This document shows, piece after piece, positions 16,035-23,760 of a stretch of DNA of 29,681 bases. The position numbers and the translations under genes were made by a program. Numbering within the stretch: position 1 is the first letter of the stretch; each line of letters opens with the position of its first letter. The notes below the pieces were generated by a model. It worked only from the letters and a program-made list of their open reading frames with translations. It was not told the origin of the DNA and searched no databases. Source of the stretch: an uncultured Bacillota bacterium. GTDB lineage: Bacteria; Bacillota; Clostridia; Peptostreptococcales; Anaerovoracaceae. The stretch covers positions 1-29,681 of the forward strand of contig CAUDEQ010000019.1 of the NCBI GenBank assembly GCA_958448635.1, in the 5' to 3' direction.

Positions 16035-16964
16035 ATGGCATATAGTTTGAAAAAAGAAGTGGAAAAACCGGAGCGCCTTGCAGGCGGGCACAGATTATGT
16101 GCCGGATGCGGCGCCGGAGTGGCTGTAAGAGGCGTGCTTAGAGCTTTGAAGCCGGAGGACAAGGCGGTGGTTACCAATGCCACAAGCTGCCTGGAGGTTT
16201 CGACATTCATATATCCTCATACAGCATATTATGACAGCTACATACATACGGCATTTGCCAACGGTGCAGCGACGATGTCGGGAGTGGAAGCTGCATATAA
16301 GGCTCTTAAAAAGAGAAACAAGGTGGAGGACACCTTTAAGTTCATCGCCTTCGGAGGAGACGGCGGCACATATGATATAGGTATCCAGTCTCTGTCGGGA
16401 GCGATGGAGAGAGGGCATGATATGGTATACGTATGCTATGACAACGAAGCATACATGAATACAGGTATTCAGCGTTCATCATCTACGCCGAGATTCGCAG
16501 ACGCTACGACGTCGCCGGCAGGTGAGACGATACCGGGAAAGATCCAGAACAAGAAGGATCTTACGGCGATAATCGCTGCCCATAATATCCCGTATGCTGC
16601 CCAGACCACATTTATAGGCAATTTCAAGGATCTTCATGAAAAGGCGTACAAGGCAATTTACACAGAGGGACCTTGCTTCCTCAACGTTCTGGCTCCGTGT
16701 CCTCGTGGCTGGAGATACGAGACGGAGGATCTGGCTGAAATATGTCAGCTGGCGGTGGATACATGCGTATGGCCGATGTACGAGATCGTGGAAGGCGAGT
16801 GGCACATCACATACGAGCCTAAAAAGAAGCTGCCGGTGGAGGAGTTCCTCAGAAAACAGGGAAGATTCAACCACATGTTCAAAAAAGGACATGAGTGGAT
16901 GATCGAAGAAACGCAGAAGTATGTTGACGATCAGTGGGAAAAACTGCTGGCAAAATGCAAGTAA
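16035..16964 (+). CDS. porB: 2-oxoacid:ferredoxin oxidoreductase, beta subunit
   Basis: The 309-residue beta subunit binds thiamine diphosphate and one iron-sulfur cluster. The cluster cysteines are probably Cys22, Cys25 (LCAGCGAG), Cys52 (NATSCLE) and the Cys in APCPRGW. The cofactor motif runs from GGDGGTYDIG to YDNEAYMNTG. The frame is open upstream to 15960, but ATG 16035 has AAGGAG and begins like PorB proteins, so I use it. It ends the operon, and a GC-rich terminator follows. Confidence 0.93.
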   Translation: MAYSLKKEVEKPERLAGGHRLCAGCGAGVAVRGVLRALKPEDKAVVTNATSCLEVSTFIYPHTAYYDSYIHTAFANGAATMSGVEAAYKALKKRNKVEDTFKFIAFGGDGGTYDIGIQSLSGAMERGHDMVYVCYDNEAYMNTGIQRSSSTPRFADATTSPAGETIPGKIQNKKDLTAIIAAHNIPYAAQTTFIGNFKDLHEKAYKAIYTEGPCFLNVLAPCPRGWRYETEDLAEICQLAVDTCVWPMYEIVEGEWHITYEPKKKLPVEEFLRKQGRFNHMFKKGHEWMIEETQKYVDDQWEKLLAKCK

Positions 16965-17005
16965 TCGCACCACATCGAGGAGTCAAGGCTTCTTTGTAAA
17001 TACCG

Positions 17006-17035
17006 GCGGACGAAGCATAAGCATCGTCCGCTTTT
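17006..17035 (+). terminator. Terminator of the porGDAB operon
   Basis: GCGGACGA (17006-17013) pairs perfectly with TCGTCCGC (17024-17031), loop of 10 bases, followed by TTTT. It separates porB from iorA. Confidence 0.75.
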
Positions 17036-17073
17036 GCCGTGCGAAAGAATACCGGGCATGATGCATGAATCGG

Positions 17074-17102
17074 TTGCGTTTATATGCAAACAGGAGTAAA
17101 AT
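17074..17102 (+). promoter_or_regulatory. Predicted promoter of the iorA operon
   Basis: TTGCGT (17074-17079), a 17-base spacer and TAAAAT (17097-17102) lie 35 bases before the iorA ATG and just after the por terminator. The -35 is only a half match. Confidence 0.5.
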
Positions 17103-17136
17103 AGTATTACATTTAAGGTGAAAGAGGACAAGTATT

Positions 17137-18891
17137 ATGACAAAAAAAATCATGTTAGGAAATGAAGCCTTTGCCAGAGGTGCCTATGAAGCCGACGTAA
17201 AAGTGGTATCTTCATATCCGGGAACGCCGAGTACCGAGGTTACTGAAAATGCTGCCAAATATGACGGTATCCATGTTGAGTGGGCGCCAAATGAAAAGGT
17301 TGGAGTAGAGGTTGCGGTAGGAGCCTCTGTCGGTGGTGTTCGTTCCCTGTCCTGTATGAAGCATGTAGGACTTAATGTTGCGGCAGACCCGTTTTTCACT
17401 GCGGCATATACAGGAGTAACGGGGGGAGCCGTTATACTGGTGGCAGATGATAACGGATGCCATTCCAGTCAGAACGAGCAGGATTCCAGATATTACGGAA
17501 AGAGCGCAGGAGTGCCTGTGCTGGAGCCTGCCAACGCACAGGAGTGCAAGGACTACATAAAGCTGGCATACGATATAAGTGAAAAATACGATACAGTGGT
17601 GCTGCTCAGATCCAATACGAGGATATCTCATTCAAGAGGAATAGTGGAGTTGGGAGAAAAGACGGAAAAAGAGCGCATCCCGTATGTGAAGAATATGCAG
17701 AAGTACGTGGCAATGCCTGCCATGGCAAAGAAGCTCCACATTGTTCAGGAGAAGAGAATGAATCAGATTGCTGAGGACTCCTATGACATGGAGTTCAACG
17801 GCATCAGACTCAATACAATAGAAATGAACGATCCGTCCGTAGGCATAATCACCAGCGGCATATGCTATCAGTATGTCAAGGAAGCGCTTCCTGAAGCCAG
17901 CATACTCAAGATGGGTCTCATCAACCCGCTTCCTGTGAAGCTGATAAAGGAATTCGCATCGAAGGTTGACAAGCTGTACATGATCGAAGAGGGAGACCCT
18001 GTCATCGAGGATCAGCTGAAGGCAGCAGGTGTGGAATTCGACGGCGGAAAGGATATGTTCACCATACAGGGCGAGTACAGCGCCAACATGATAAGAAAAG
18101 CCTTCGGCAAGCCTGTTGCCGAGACGGCTTCAATAGAAGCTGCGCCGGGCAGACCTCCGCTTCTTTGCGCAGGATGTCCTCACAGAGGCCTTTTCCATAT
18201 ACTCAATAAGCTGAAGAAGACGGTCATGGGAGATATCGGCTGCTATACTCTGGCATCATTGCCGCCTACATCAGCCATGGATACTTGTCTGTGCATGGGA
18301 GCCTCCATTTCCATGGCTCACGGCTTCGAAATGGCAACGGGAAGCAGCAAGGATCATGTTGCCGTTCTGGGAGACTCCACGTTCTTCCATTCCGGAATCA
18401 CGGGGCTCATCAACATGAACTATAACGGAGCCAAGGGAACCGTAATAATCCTGGACAACAGGATCACGGGAATGACAGGTCATCAGCAGAACCCTGCATC
18501 GGGAAAGAACGCCAGAGGCGAGGAAGCCCCTGCGATAGATATAGCTGAGCTTTGCAGAGCATGCGGCGTTAAAAATGTCGTAGAGGTGGACCCTTTTGAT
18601 CTTGACGCTGTTGAGAAGGCTGTCAAGGAAGAGACCGCCAGAGAAGAGCTCAGCGTCATCATCACCAAGAGAGCCTGCGCTTTAATCGTAAAGCAGCCGG
18701 ACGTACCTTATGTGGTGACGGACAGATGCAAGAACTGCAAGATGTGCATGAAGATAGGCTGTCCTGCCATCGAAGAGAAGGACGGAAGACCGTATATCGT
18801 GCCTGACAGATGCGTAGGCTGCGAGCTTTGCGAAACGGTATGTCCGTTTGATGCCATAGAAATCACAGAAGAAGCAAAGGGGGCAAAGTAA
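17137..18891 (+). CDS. iorA: Indolepyruvate ferredoxin oxidoreductase, alpha subunit
   Basis: The large subunit of an enzyme that converts arylpyruvates (from deaminated Trp, Phe or Tyr) to arylacetyl-CoA with ferredoxin reduction. The 584 residues comprise an N-terminal pyrimidine domain (LGNEAFARGAYEADVKVVSSYPGTPSTE), a middle domain, a thiamine diphosphate domain (CAGCPHRG, GDIGCYTL, GDSTFFHSG) and two C-terminal [4Fe-4S] motifs (CKNCKMC, CVGCELC...CPFDAI). AGAGGA precedes the ATG. iorB begins on the base after its stop. Aromatic specificity is inferred from family and from the adjacent arylacetate-CoA ligase. Confidence 0.95.
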   Translation: MTKKIMLGNEAFARGAYEADVKVVSSYPGTPSTEVTENAAKYDGIHVEWAPNEKVGVEVAVGASVGGVRSLSCMKHVGLNVAADPFFTAAYTGVTGGAVILVADDNGCHSSQNEQDSRYYGKSAGVPVLEPANAQECKDYIKLAYDISEKYDTVVLLRSNTRISHSRGIVELGEKTEKERIPYVKNMQKYVAMPAMAKKLHIVQEKRMNQIAEDSYDMEFNGIRLNTIEMNDPSVGIITSGICYQYVKEALPEASILKMGLINPLPVKLIKEFASKVDKLYMIEEGDPVIEDQLKAAGVEFDGGKDMFTIQGEYSANMIRKAFGKPVAETASIEAAPGRPPLLCAGCPHRGLFHILNKLKKTVMGDIGCYTLASLPPTSAMDTCLCMGASISMAHGFEMATGSSKDHVAVLGDSTFFHSGITGLINMNYNGAKGTVIILDNRITGMTGHQQNPASGKNARGEEAPAIDIAELCRACGVKNVVEVDPFDLDAVEKAVKEETAREELSVIITKRACALIVKQPDVPYVVTDRCKNCKMCMKIGCPAIEEKDGRPYIVPDRCVGCELCETVCPFDAIEITEEAKGAK

Positions 18892-19467
18892 ATGACTAAA
18901 ACGAATATTCTGATCGTCGGAGTGGGCGGACAGGGAACTCTCCTTGCCAGCGTGCTTCTGGGAAACCTTGCCCTTGACAAGGATTATGACGTGAAGCTCA
19001 GCGAGGTACACGGCATGGCTCAGAGAGGCGGAAGCGTTGTGACGCATGTGAAGATAAATGAAGAGGGAGTTAAGTCTCCGCTCATCGAAGAGGGCGATGC
19101 TGACGTTATCATAGCTTTTGAGGAGCTTGAGGCGTACAGATGGCTTCCGTACCTGAAGAAGGGCGGAATGATGTTTGTCAACACACAGCAGTGGCTGCCT
19201 ATGCCTGTAGTCATGGGGCAGGCGGATTATCCCGACAATATAATGGAAACCCTCGAAAAGAATGCCGGAAGCGTCAAGGCCTTCAATGCGCTTGAGATTG
19301 CAGAGAGCTGCGGATCTGTGAAAGCGGTGAATGTCGTGCTTCTGGGGGCAGCTTCAAAATGCCTGCCATTTGAAGAAAAAGCGTGGATAAAGGTGATAGA
19401 AGAGAATGTGAAGCCTAAATTTGTCGAGCTGAATAAAAAAGCTTTTGAAATGGGGAGAAACGCATAA
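18892..19467 (+). CDS. iorB: Indolepyruvate ferredoxin oxidoreductase, beta subunit
   Basis: The 191-residue partner of IorA, homologous to gamma subunits of 2-oxoacid oxidoreductases. NILIVGVGGQGTLLASVLLG and SEVHGMAQRGGSVVTHVKI are diagnostic. It starts directly after the iorA stop, so the two are probably made in equal amounts. Confidence 0.95.
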   Translation: MTKTNILIVGVGGQGTLLASVLLGNLALDKDYDVKLSEVHGMAQRGGSVVTHVKINEEGVKSPLIEEGDADVIIAFEELEAYRWLPYLKKGGMMFVNTQQWLPMPVVMGQADYPDNIMETLEKNAGSVKAFNALEIAESCGSVKAVNVVLLGAASKCLPFEEKAWIKVIEENVKPKFVELNKKAFEMGRNA

Positions 19468-19502
19468 ACGAACATAAATAAGAACGAAAGGAAATACATA
19501 GC

Positions 19503-20804
19503 ATGATTTGGAACAAGGAAATGGAATGTGCGGATCGAGATACGATGCGTGCATTGCAGCTGGAAAAGTTACAGAAGACGGTTAAGCACGGATACGACAA
19601 CGTGCCGCACTACAAGGAAGCCTTTGATAAAGCCGGAGTTAAGCCGGAGGATATAAAGAGCCTTGAGGATATAAGGAAGCTGCCGTTTATTACTAAGGAA
19701 AATCTGGCAGCCAACTATCCAACAGGTCTGTTTGCCGTACCGAAGGAGGATATCGTAAGAATCCACGCTTCCTCAGGTACTACGGGAAAGCCTAAGGTCG
19801 TTGGATATACCAGAGGAGATCTGGAAATGTGGGGAGAATGTGTGGCAAGAGGTCTGACCATGGCGGGAGCAGACAAAAACTCGGTGGTTCAGGTGGCATA
19901 CGGATACGGTCTTTTCACAGGAGGTCTGGGAGCGCACATCGGTGCAGAGACCATGGGTGCGATGGTAATTCCTATGAGCAGCGGAAACACTCAGAAGCAG
20001 ATAATGTTCCTGCAGGATCTGAAGAGCACGGTGCTTTGCTGTACTCCTTCGTATGCGCTTACCATTGCTGAGCAGGTGGAAAAGGCAGGGTTGGTTCCCG
20101 GCAAGGATATCCATCTGAAGGCAGGCGTATTCGGCGCTGAGCCATGGACGCAGGCCATGAGAGACAGCATCGAAAGCAAGCTGGGAATAAAGGCTCACGA
20201 CATCTACGGTCTTTCGGAAATAATGGGGCCGGGAGTATCCATGAGCTGCCGGTACAACTGCGGCATGCATGTTCAGGAGGACTACTTCTATGTTGAAGTT
20301 GTTGATCCTGATACGCTGGAGCCTGTTGCCGACGGAGAAAAGGGCGAACTGGTAATAACAACCCTTGGCAAGGAGGGTATGCCTCTGATAAGATATAGAA
20401 CGAGAGATATATGCTATCTGATGAGAGAAAAATGTGAATGCGGTAGAACGACTGTAAGAATGAGCCGCGTATTCGGCAGAACAGACGACATGCTCATCAT
20501 CAGAGGAGTAAACGTATTCCCTTCACAGGTGGAAACGGTTATCGCCAAGTTCAGCGAGCTTACTGTGAACTACAAGCTCTATGTAGGAAGAGAAAACAAT
20601 ACGGACACCTTCGAGTTGGCAGTGGAGCTGGCAGAGGGACTGGAAATAGAAGATATCGCATTTGTTGAAAATCTCAGGAAGAGAATAGATCACGAAATGA
20701 GAGATATGCTGGGCATAGGCTGCAAGATAACGCTTCTTAACGAAGGGACATTGCCTAGAAGTGAAGGTAAAGCAGTGAGAGTTGAAGATACGAGAAAGCT
20801 TTGA
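19503..20804 (+). CDS. paaK: Phenylacetate-CoA ligase (arylacetate-CoA synthetase)
   Basis: An adenylate-forming enzyme of 433 residues. The AMP/phosphate loop ASSGTTGKPK is at 89-98, and the adenylation motifs YGLSEIMGPG and RYRTRD are visible. It joins CoA to phenylacetate or indoleacetate. Running in reverse it can make ATP from the arylacetyl-CoA released by IorAB, as proposed for archaea and fermenters with the same gene set; that direction is inference. GAAAGGA lies before the ATG, and 35 bases separate it from iorB. Confidence 0.94.
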   Translation: MIWNKEMECADRDTMRALQLEKLQKTVKHGYDNVPHYKEAFDKAGVKPEDIKSLEDIRKLPFITKENLAANYPTGLFAVPKEDIVRIHASSGTTGKPKVVGYTRGDLEMWGECVARGLTMAGADKNSVVQVAYGYGLFTGGLGAHIGAETMGAMVIPMSSGNTQKQIMFLQDLKSTVLCCTPSYALTIAEQVEKAGLVPGKDIHLKAGVFGAEPWTQAMRDSIESKLGIKAHDIYGLSEIMGPGVSMSCRYNCGMHVQEDYFYVEVVDPDTLEPVADGEKGELVITTLGKEGMPLIRYRTRDICYLMREKCECGRTTVRMSRVFGRTDDMLIIRGVNVFPSQVETVIAKFSELTVNYKLYVGRENNTDTFELAVELAEGLEIEDIAFVENLRKRIDHEMRDMLGIGCKITLLNEGTLPRSEGKAVRVEDTRKL

Positions 20805-20828
20805 TGCTTTATCGTCAGGAGGTGAATG

Positions 20829-21254
20829 ATGTTGGTTAAACAGGTATCTATTTTTGTAGAAAACACGACAGGAAGGCTTGCGGACATCACAGGTGTTCTG
20901 GCAGATCACAATATCGATTTGAAGGCAAGTACCATCGCAGATGCAGCTGATTTCGGAATCTTGAGATGTATCGTAGAGGATTCCGAGGCTGTGAAGAAAA
21001 TACTCAACGAGAACGGCTTCAATGCGAGTATTTCAGAGGTTATAGCAGTATCCTTGGAAAACAAGGCAGGCGGATTTCACAAGGTGCTGAAGATCCTGGC
21101 AGACGATAAGGTGGGGGTAAAATACATCTATTCCACCATCAAGTCGGCGGAGGGAGAGGCAGTTATCATGCTGAAGGCCGATGATAACGACAAGGCTGTA
21201 AAGGTTCTTAAGGCAAATGGTATAAAGCTTGTTTCCATTGATGATGTGAAGTAA
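20829..21254 (+). CDS. Tandem ACT-domain protein
   Basis: A 141-residue protein made of two ACT domains (about 2-65 and 70-138), beginning VKQVSIFVENTTGRLADITGVLADHNIDLKA split over the first strand and helix. ACT pairs bind amino acids and sense their level. Proteins of this size are often found beside paaK and iorAB genes in Clostridia and archaea. The likely role is a sensor of an aromatic or branched-chain amino acid, but no target is visible since it has no other domain. AGGAGG gives better spacing to the second of two adjacent ATGs (20829) than to the first (20826). Confidence 0.88.
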   Translation: MLVKQVSIFVENTTGRLADITGVLADHNIDLKASTIADAADFGILRCIVEDSEAVKKILNENGFNASISEVIAVSLENKAGGFHKVLKILADDKVGVKYIYSTIKSAEGEAVIMLKADDNDKAVKVLKANGIKLVSIDDVK

Positions 21255-21268
21255 AGGGATATAAAGCA

Positions 21269-22081
21269 ATGAGGTCCACCAAGAAAAAAAAGAAAAAGAA
21301 GAATCCCATGGGATTGGGAAGAAAAATAATACTGGTTTTATGCATTATCGTTTTCGTGGGCTCTGCCGGTGTATTATTGGATTATGTCATCAACGGCATG
21401 AGGGAAGAGAGCGCTTTGAATGATCTGGCTAATATGAAGATGAGCGGAGAAGAGCTGGTTACAGACAAGGGCACCGTGGTGGCGGAATACTCCAAGCTGT
21501 ATCAGGCCAATAACGATATAATCGGCTGGATCAAGATAAACGGGACGAAGGTGGATTATCCTGTGATGCAGACTCAGGATGACCCCGAATATTACATTCG
21601 ACGTGGATTTGACAAGGAATCCACCAGCTCCGGAACACCTTTCATGGATGCTGCCAGTGATATTTTCATACCGACGTCCAATTTCATGATATACGGGCAC
21701 AATATGAAAAACGGCACCATGTTCCATGATATCTTGAAATATGAAAGCAAGGATTTCTATAAGGAGCATAAGAAAATCAAATTCGATACCATATACAAAG
21801 GCGGCCAGGGTACATATGAGGTTATTGCAGCCGGATATACTCAGATATATCCGAAGGACTCGGATAAGTTCAAGTACTATCAATACGCAGGAATAACCAC
21901 AGAGTCTGAGTTCAATGAGTTTATAAGGGGCGTCAGAAGCCTGACACCGTATAAAATGGACGGAACTGCCGAATATGGCGATCAGCTCATTACGCTGTCA
22001 ACATGTGCTTACCATGTAGATGAAGGAAGATTTTTCGTCGTTGCCAAGAGGGTGGATGCCAAGCAGGTGAAGCCGCAGTAG
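21269..22081 (+). CDS. srtB: Class B sortase
   Basis: A membrane-anchored cysteine transpeptidase of 270 residues. After a lysine-rich start there is one membrane helix (about 20-42), then the sortase barrel. The catalytic triad is His144 (IYGHNMKNGTMFHD), Cys246 (TLSTCAYH) and Arg254 (GRFFVVAKR). The class B type is clear from length and the H-N-M-K-N-G motif. Such enzymes attach haem-uptake or spore/cell-surface proteins to peptidoglycan, yet no protein with an NPQTN- or LPXTG-like signal lies nearby. It follows the ACT gene by 14 bases, with only a weak ribosome site. Confidence 0.93.
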   Translation: MRSTKKKKKKKNPMGLGRKIILVLCIIVFVGSAGVLLDYVINGMREESALNDLANMKMSGEELVTDKGTVVAEYSKLYQANNDIIGWIKINGTKVDYPVMQTQDDPEYYIRRGFDKESTSSGTPFMDAASDIFIPTSNFMIYGHNMKNGTMFHDILKYESKDFYKEHKKIKFDTIYKGGQGTYEVIAAGYTQIYPKDSDKFKYYQYAGITTESEFNEFIRGVRSLTPYKMDGTAEYGDQLITLSTCAYHVDEGRFFVVAKRVDAKQVKPQ

Positions 22082-22200
22082 GAGACTGTATTGACATGAT
22101 GAAAACGACAGCTCATGAGCAGCCGGTACAGCTAAGCGAATAGACATAAAAAGCGATATAACATGATCGGAGATAAAATCTCTGATGCAAAAGAGAAGAG

Positions 22201-22237
22201 AAAAGCAGACATACGGAAAATGTACGTCTGCTTTTTT
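22201..22237 (+). terminator. Rho-independent terminator after the sortase gene
   Basis: AAAAGCAGAC-A-TAC (22201-22214) pairs with GTA-C-GTCTGCTTTT (22222-22235), with one mismatch, a 7-base loop and six T (22232-22237). It ends the ior-paaK-ACT-sortase transcript. Confidence 0.85.
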
Positions 22238-22260
22238 GATGAAAATTTTTCAGCTCTCTA

Positions 22261-22288
22261 TTGACTTATGAATAATAATTGATATAAT
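22261..22288 (+). promoter_or_regulatory. Strong predicted promoter of the SPFH operon
   Basis: TTGACT (22261-22266), 16 bases ending in TGA, and a perfect TATAAT (22283-22288) form one of the best promoters in the window, with an extended -10. Transcription would begin near 22295. Confidence 0.75.
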
Positions 22289-22310
22289 AATGATATCAAA
22301 ATAATATCAT
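22280..22310 (+). promoter_or_regulatory. Predicted operator: 21-bp palindrome plus a third half-site
   Basis: ATGATAT (22290-22296) and ATATCAT (22304-22310) form a perfect inverted repeat with a 7-base centre, placed over the likely start of transcription. A further TGATAT in the same direction (22280-22285) begins 11 bases earlier, one helical turn, and overlaps the -10. The arrangement of repeated half-sites suits ribbon-helix-helix repressors such as Arc, and the second gene of the operon encodes such a protein. Binding is inferred. Confidence 0.55.
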
Positions 22311-22352
22311 ATTCATTTATTGGAAGAAACATCGCAAAACAGGAGGTATAGG

Positions 22353-23369
22353 ATGGTAAGAGAATCGAATGTAGAAAGGAAGAATATCACTGAAAGGGAA
22401 CTCAGGCCAATGTCGGGCCTGGGGATGCTGATACTGGGTATCCTGGGAATAATAATATGCATCGTTCTGTTGATCATGGGAGGATTTCTTATGGACAGCG
22501 GTGGTGTGCTTCCGGTAGTGATGCTGGGAGTCGGCATCATAGGATGTGTGCTGATCCCGTTTGTGTTCTGCGGGCTCAAGATAGTAAATCCCAATGAAGC
22601 CCTTGTTCTGACGTTGTTCGGTAAATATCACGGAACCATAAAGAAGGACGGCTTTTACTTTGTCAACCCCTTTGCCACAGCCTTTAATCCCACAGCAGGA
22701 GTGGTTGAGGAGCCGGCTGAAAGCATCAACATCATGGAGAACAAGAAGAAAGGCATAACCGGCAAGAAGACTACAAGCAAAAAGGTTTCCACAAAGACGA
22801 TGACCCTCAACAATGCTCAGCAGAAGGTCAACGATGTACAGGGAAATCCTATAATAATCGGTTCAGTAGTAATATGGAGGGTGACAGACCCTACCAAAGC
22901 AGTGTTCAACGTTGAGAACTATTTTGAATATCTGTCGATACAGTGCGATTCCACCATAAGAAATACGGCAAGGCTGTATCCGTACGACAATATGGAGGGA
23001 GACGATGACGAAATGACCTTGAGAGGTTCAAGCCTTGAAATCGCAGAAAAGATGAAGGCGGAGCTTCAGGATAAGACGGACGATGCCGGAATAGAGATCA
23101 TGGAGGTAAGGATAACGCATCTGGCATATTCGGAGGAAATCGCAGCTGCAATGCTGAAAAGACAGCAGGCATCGGCAACCATAGCCGCCAGAGAACAGAT
23201 CGTCGAAGGCGCTGTAGGCATGGTGAAAATGGCTCTTGAAAGACTTGAGGATGATGAGCTTATCGTTCTTGATGATGAAAGAAAGGCCGCGATGGTATCA
23301 AATCTGCTGGTGGTTCTCTGCGGAGACAGGGAAGCCCAGCCTGTGGTCAACAGCGGAAGCATTTATTAA
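22353..23369 (+). CDS. Membrane SPFH (band 7/stomatin-like) protein
   Basis: A 338-residue protein with two membrane helices (about 24-46 and 51-74) followed by an SPFH domain (about 75-265; LKIVNPNEALVLTLFGKYHGTIKKDGFYFVNP) and a helical, partly Ala/Glu-rich tail (KRQQASATIAAREQIVEGAVGMVKMALE) typical of oligomerising stomatins. Such proteins form membrane microdomain scaffolds and often control proteases or secretion; no protease or NfeD gene is adjacent here. AGGAGG fixes the ATG at 22353. A small DNA-binding protein gene follows, 76 bases later, in the same transcript. Confidence 0.9.
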   Translation: MVRESNVERKNITERELRPMSGLGMLILGILGIIICIVLLIMGGFLMDSGGVLPVVMLGVGIIGCVLIPFVFCGLKIVNPNEALVLTLFGKYHGTIKKDGFYFVNPFATAFNPTAGVVEEPAESINIMENKKKGITGKKTTSKKVSTKTMTLNNAQQKVNDVQGNPIIIGSVVIWRVTDPTKAVFNVENYFEYLSIQCDSTIRNTARLYPYDNMEGDDDEMTLRGSSLEIAEKMKAELQDKTDDAGIEIMEVRITHLAYSEEIAAAMLKRQQASATIAAREQIVEGAVGMVKMALERLEDDELIVLDDERKAAMVSNLLVVLCGDREAQPVVNSGSIY

Positions 23370-23445
23370 CAGGTGTGCATGTACGATGCAGCATGGCCGA
23401 TTGAGAAATAATATATTCGTAGAAAATGTAAAGTGAGGTGCTGAT

Positions 23446-23700
23446 GTGGCAGAGGATTTGAATAAAAAAGAAGAGCAGCTGCAGCAGCGGCTTGAAAAGC
23501 TCAAGGCCATGGAGGAGGAAATAAAGAAGAAGGAGAAGGCCATCAAGGAAAAGTCCAAGAAGCAGATGATCCTCAGACTTTCTCCCGCTCTGTGGAATGA
23601 GATAGCTGAATGGGCGGAGGCTGATTTCAGATCTATCAACGGTCAGGTGGAATACCTGCTGAGCGAATGTGTGAGAGAAAGAAAAAAGGGGAAGAAATAG
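23446..23700 (+). CDS. Small Arc-like ribbon-helix-helix protein with coiled coil
   Basis: An 84-residue protein starting at GTG (GAGGTG upstream). Residues 1-40 are almost only Lys, Glu, Gln and Leu in a coiled-coil pattern. Residues 42-80 match the Arc fold: a strand QMILRL, a first helix PALWNEIAEWAEA, the RSIN turn (RSVN in phage P22 Arc), and a second helix VEYLLSECVRERKKG. A DNA-binding dimer is therefore likely. It follows the SPFH gene and precedes a terminator. Its probable target is the palindrome at its own promoter. Alternatively the coiled coil may tie it to the SPFH tail. No partner toxin gene is seen. Confidence 0.8.
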   Translation: MAEDLNKKEEQLQQRLEKLKAMEEEIKKKEKAIKEKSKKQMILRLSPALWNEIAEWAEADFRSINGQVEYLLSECVRERKKGKK

Positions 23701-23709
23701 AATAAATAC

Positions 23710-23748
23710 AAAACGAGCCTGTGCAGTAGCCCTGCACAGGCTCGTTTT
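23710..23748. terminator. Bidirectional terminator between the SPFH pair and ilvD
   Basis: A perfect 17-bp stem (23710-23726 with 23732-23748) with a 5-base loop has an A-run on the left and T-run on the right, so it works in both directions. It serves the converging SPFH and ilv operons. Confidence 0.92.
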
Positions 23749-23760
23749 TATATAAGTCGG

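Noticed and set aside
22097..22144. Tiny 15-codon open frame after the sortase gene
   Set aside because: The ribosome site is too far from the ATG and nothing about the peptide is recognisable.
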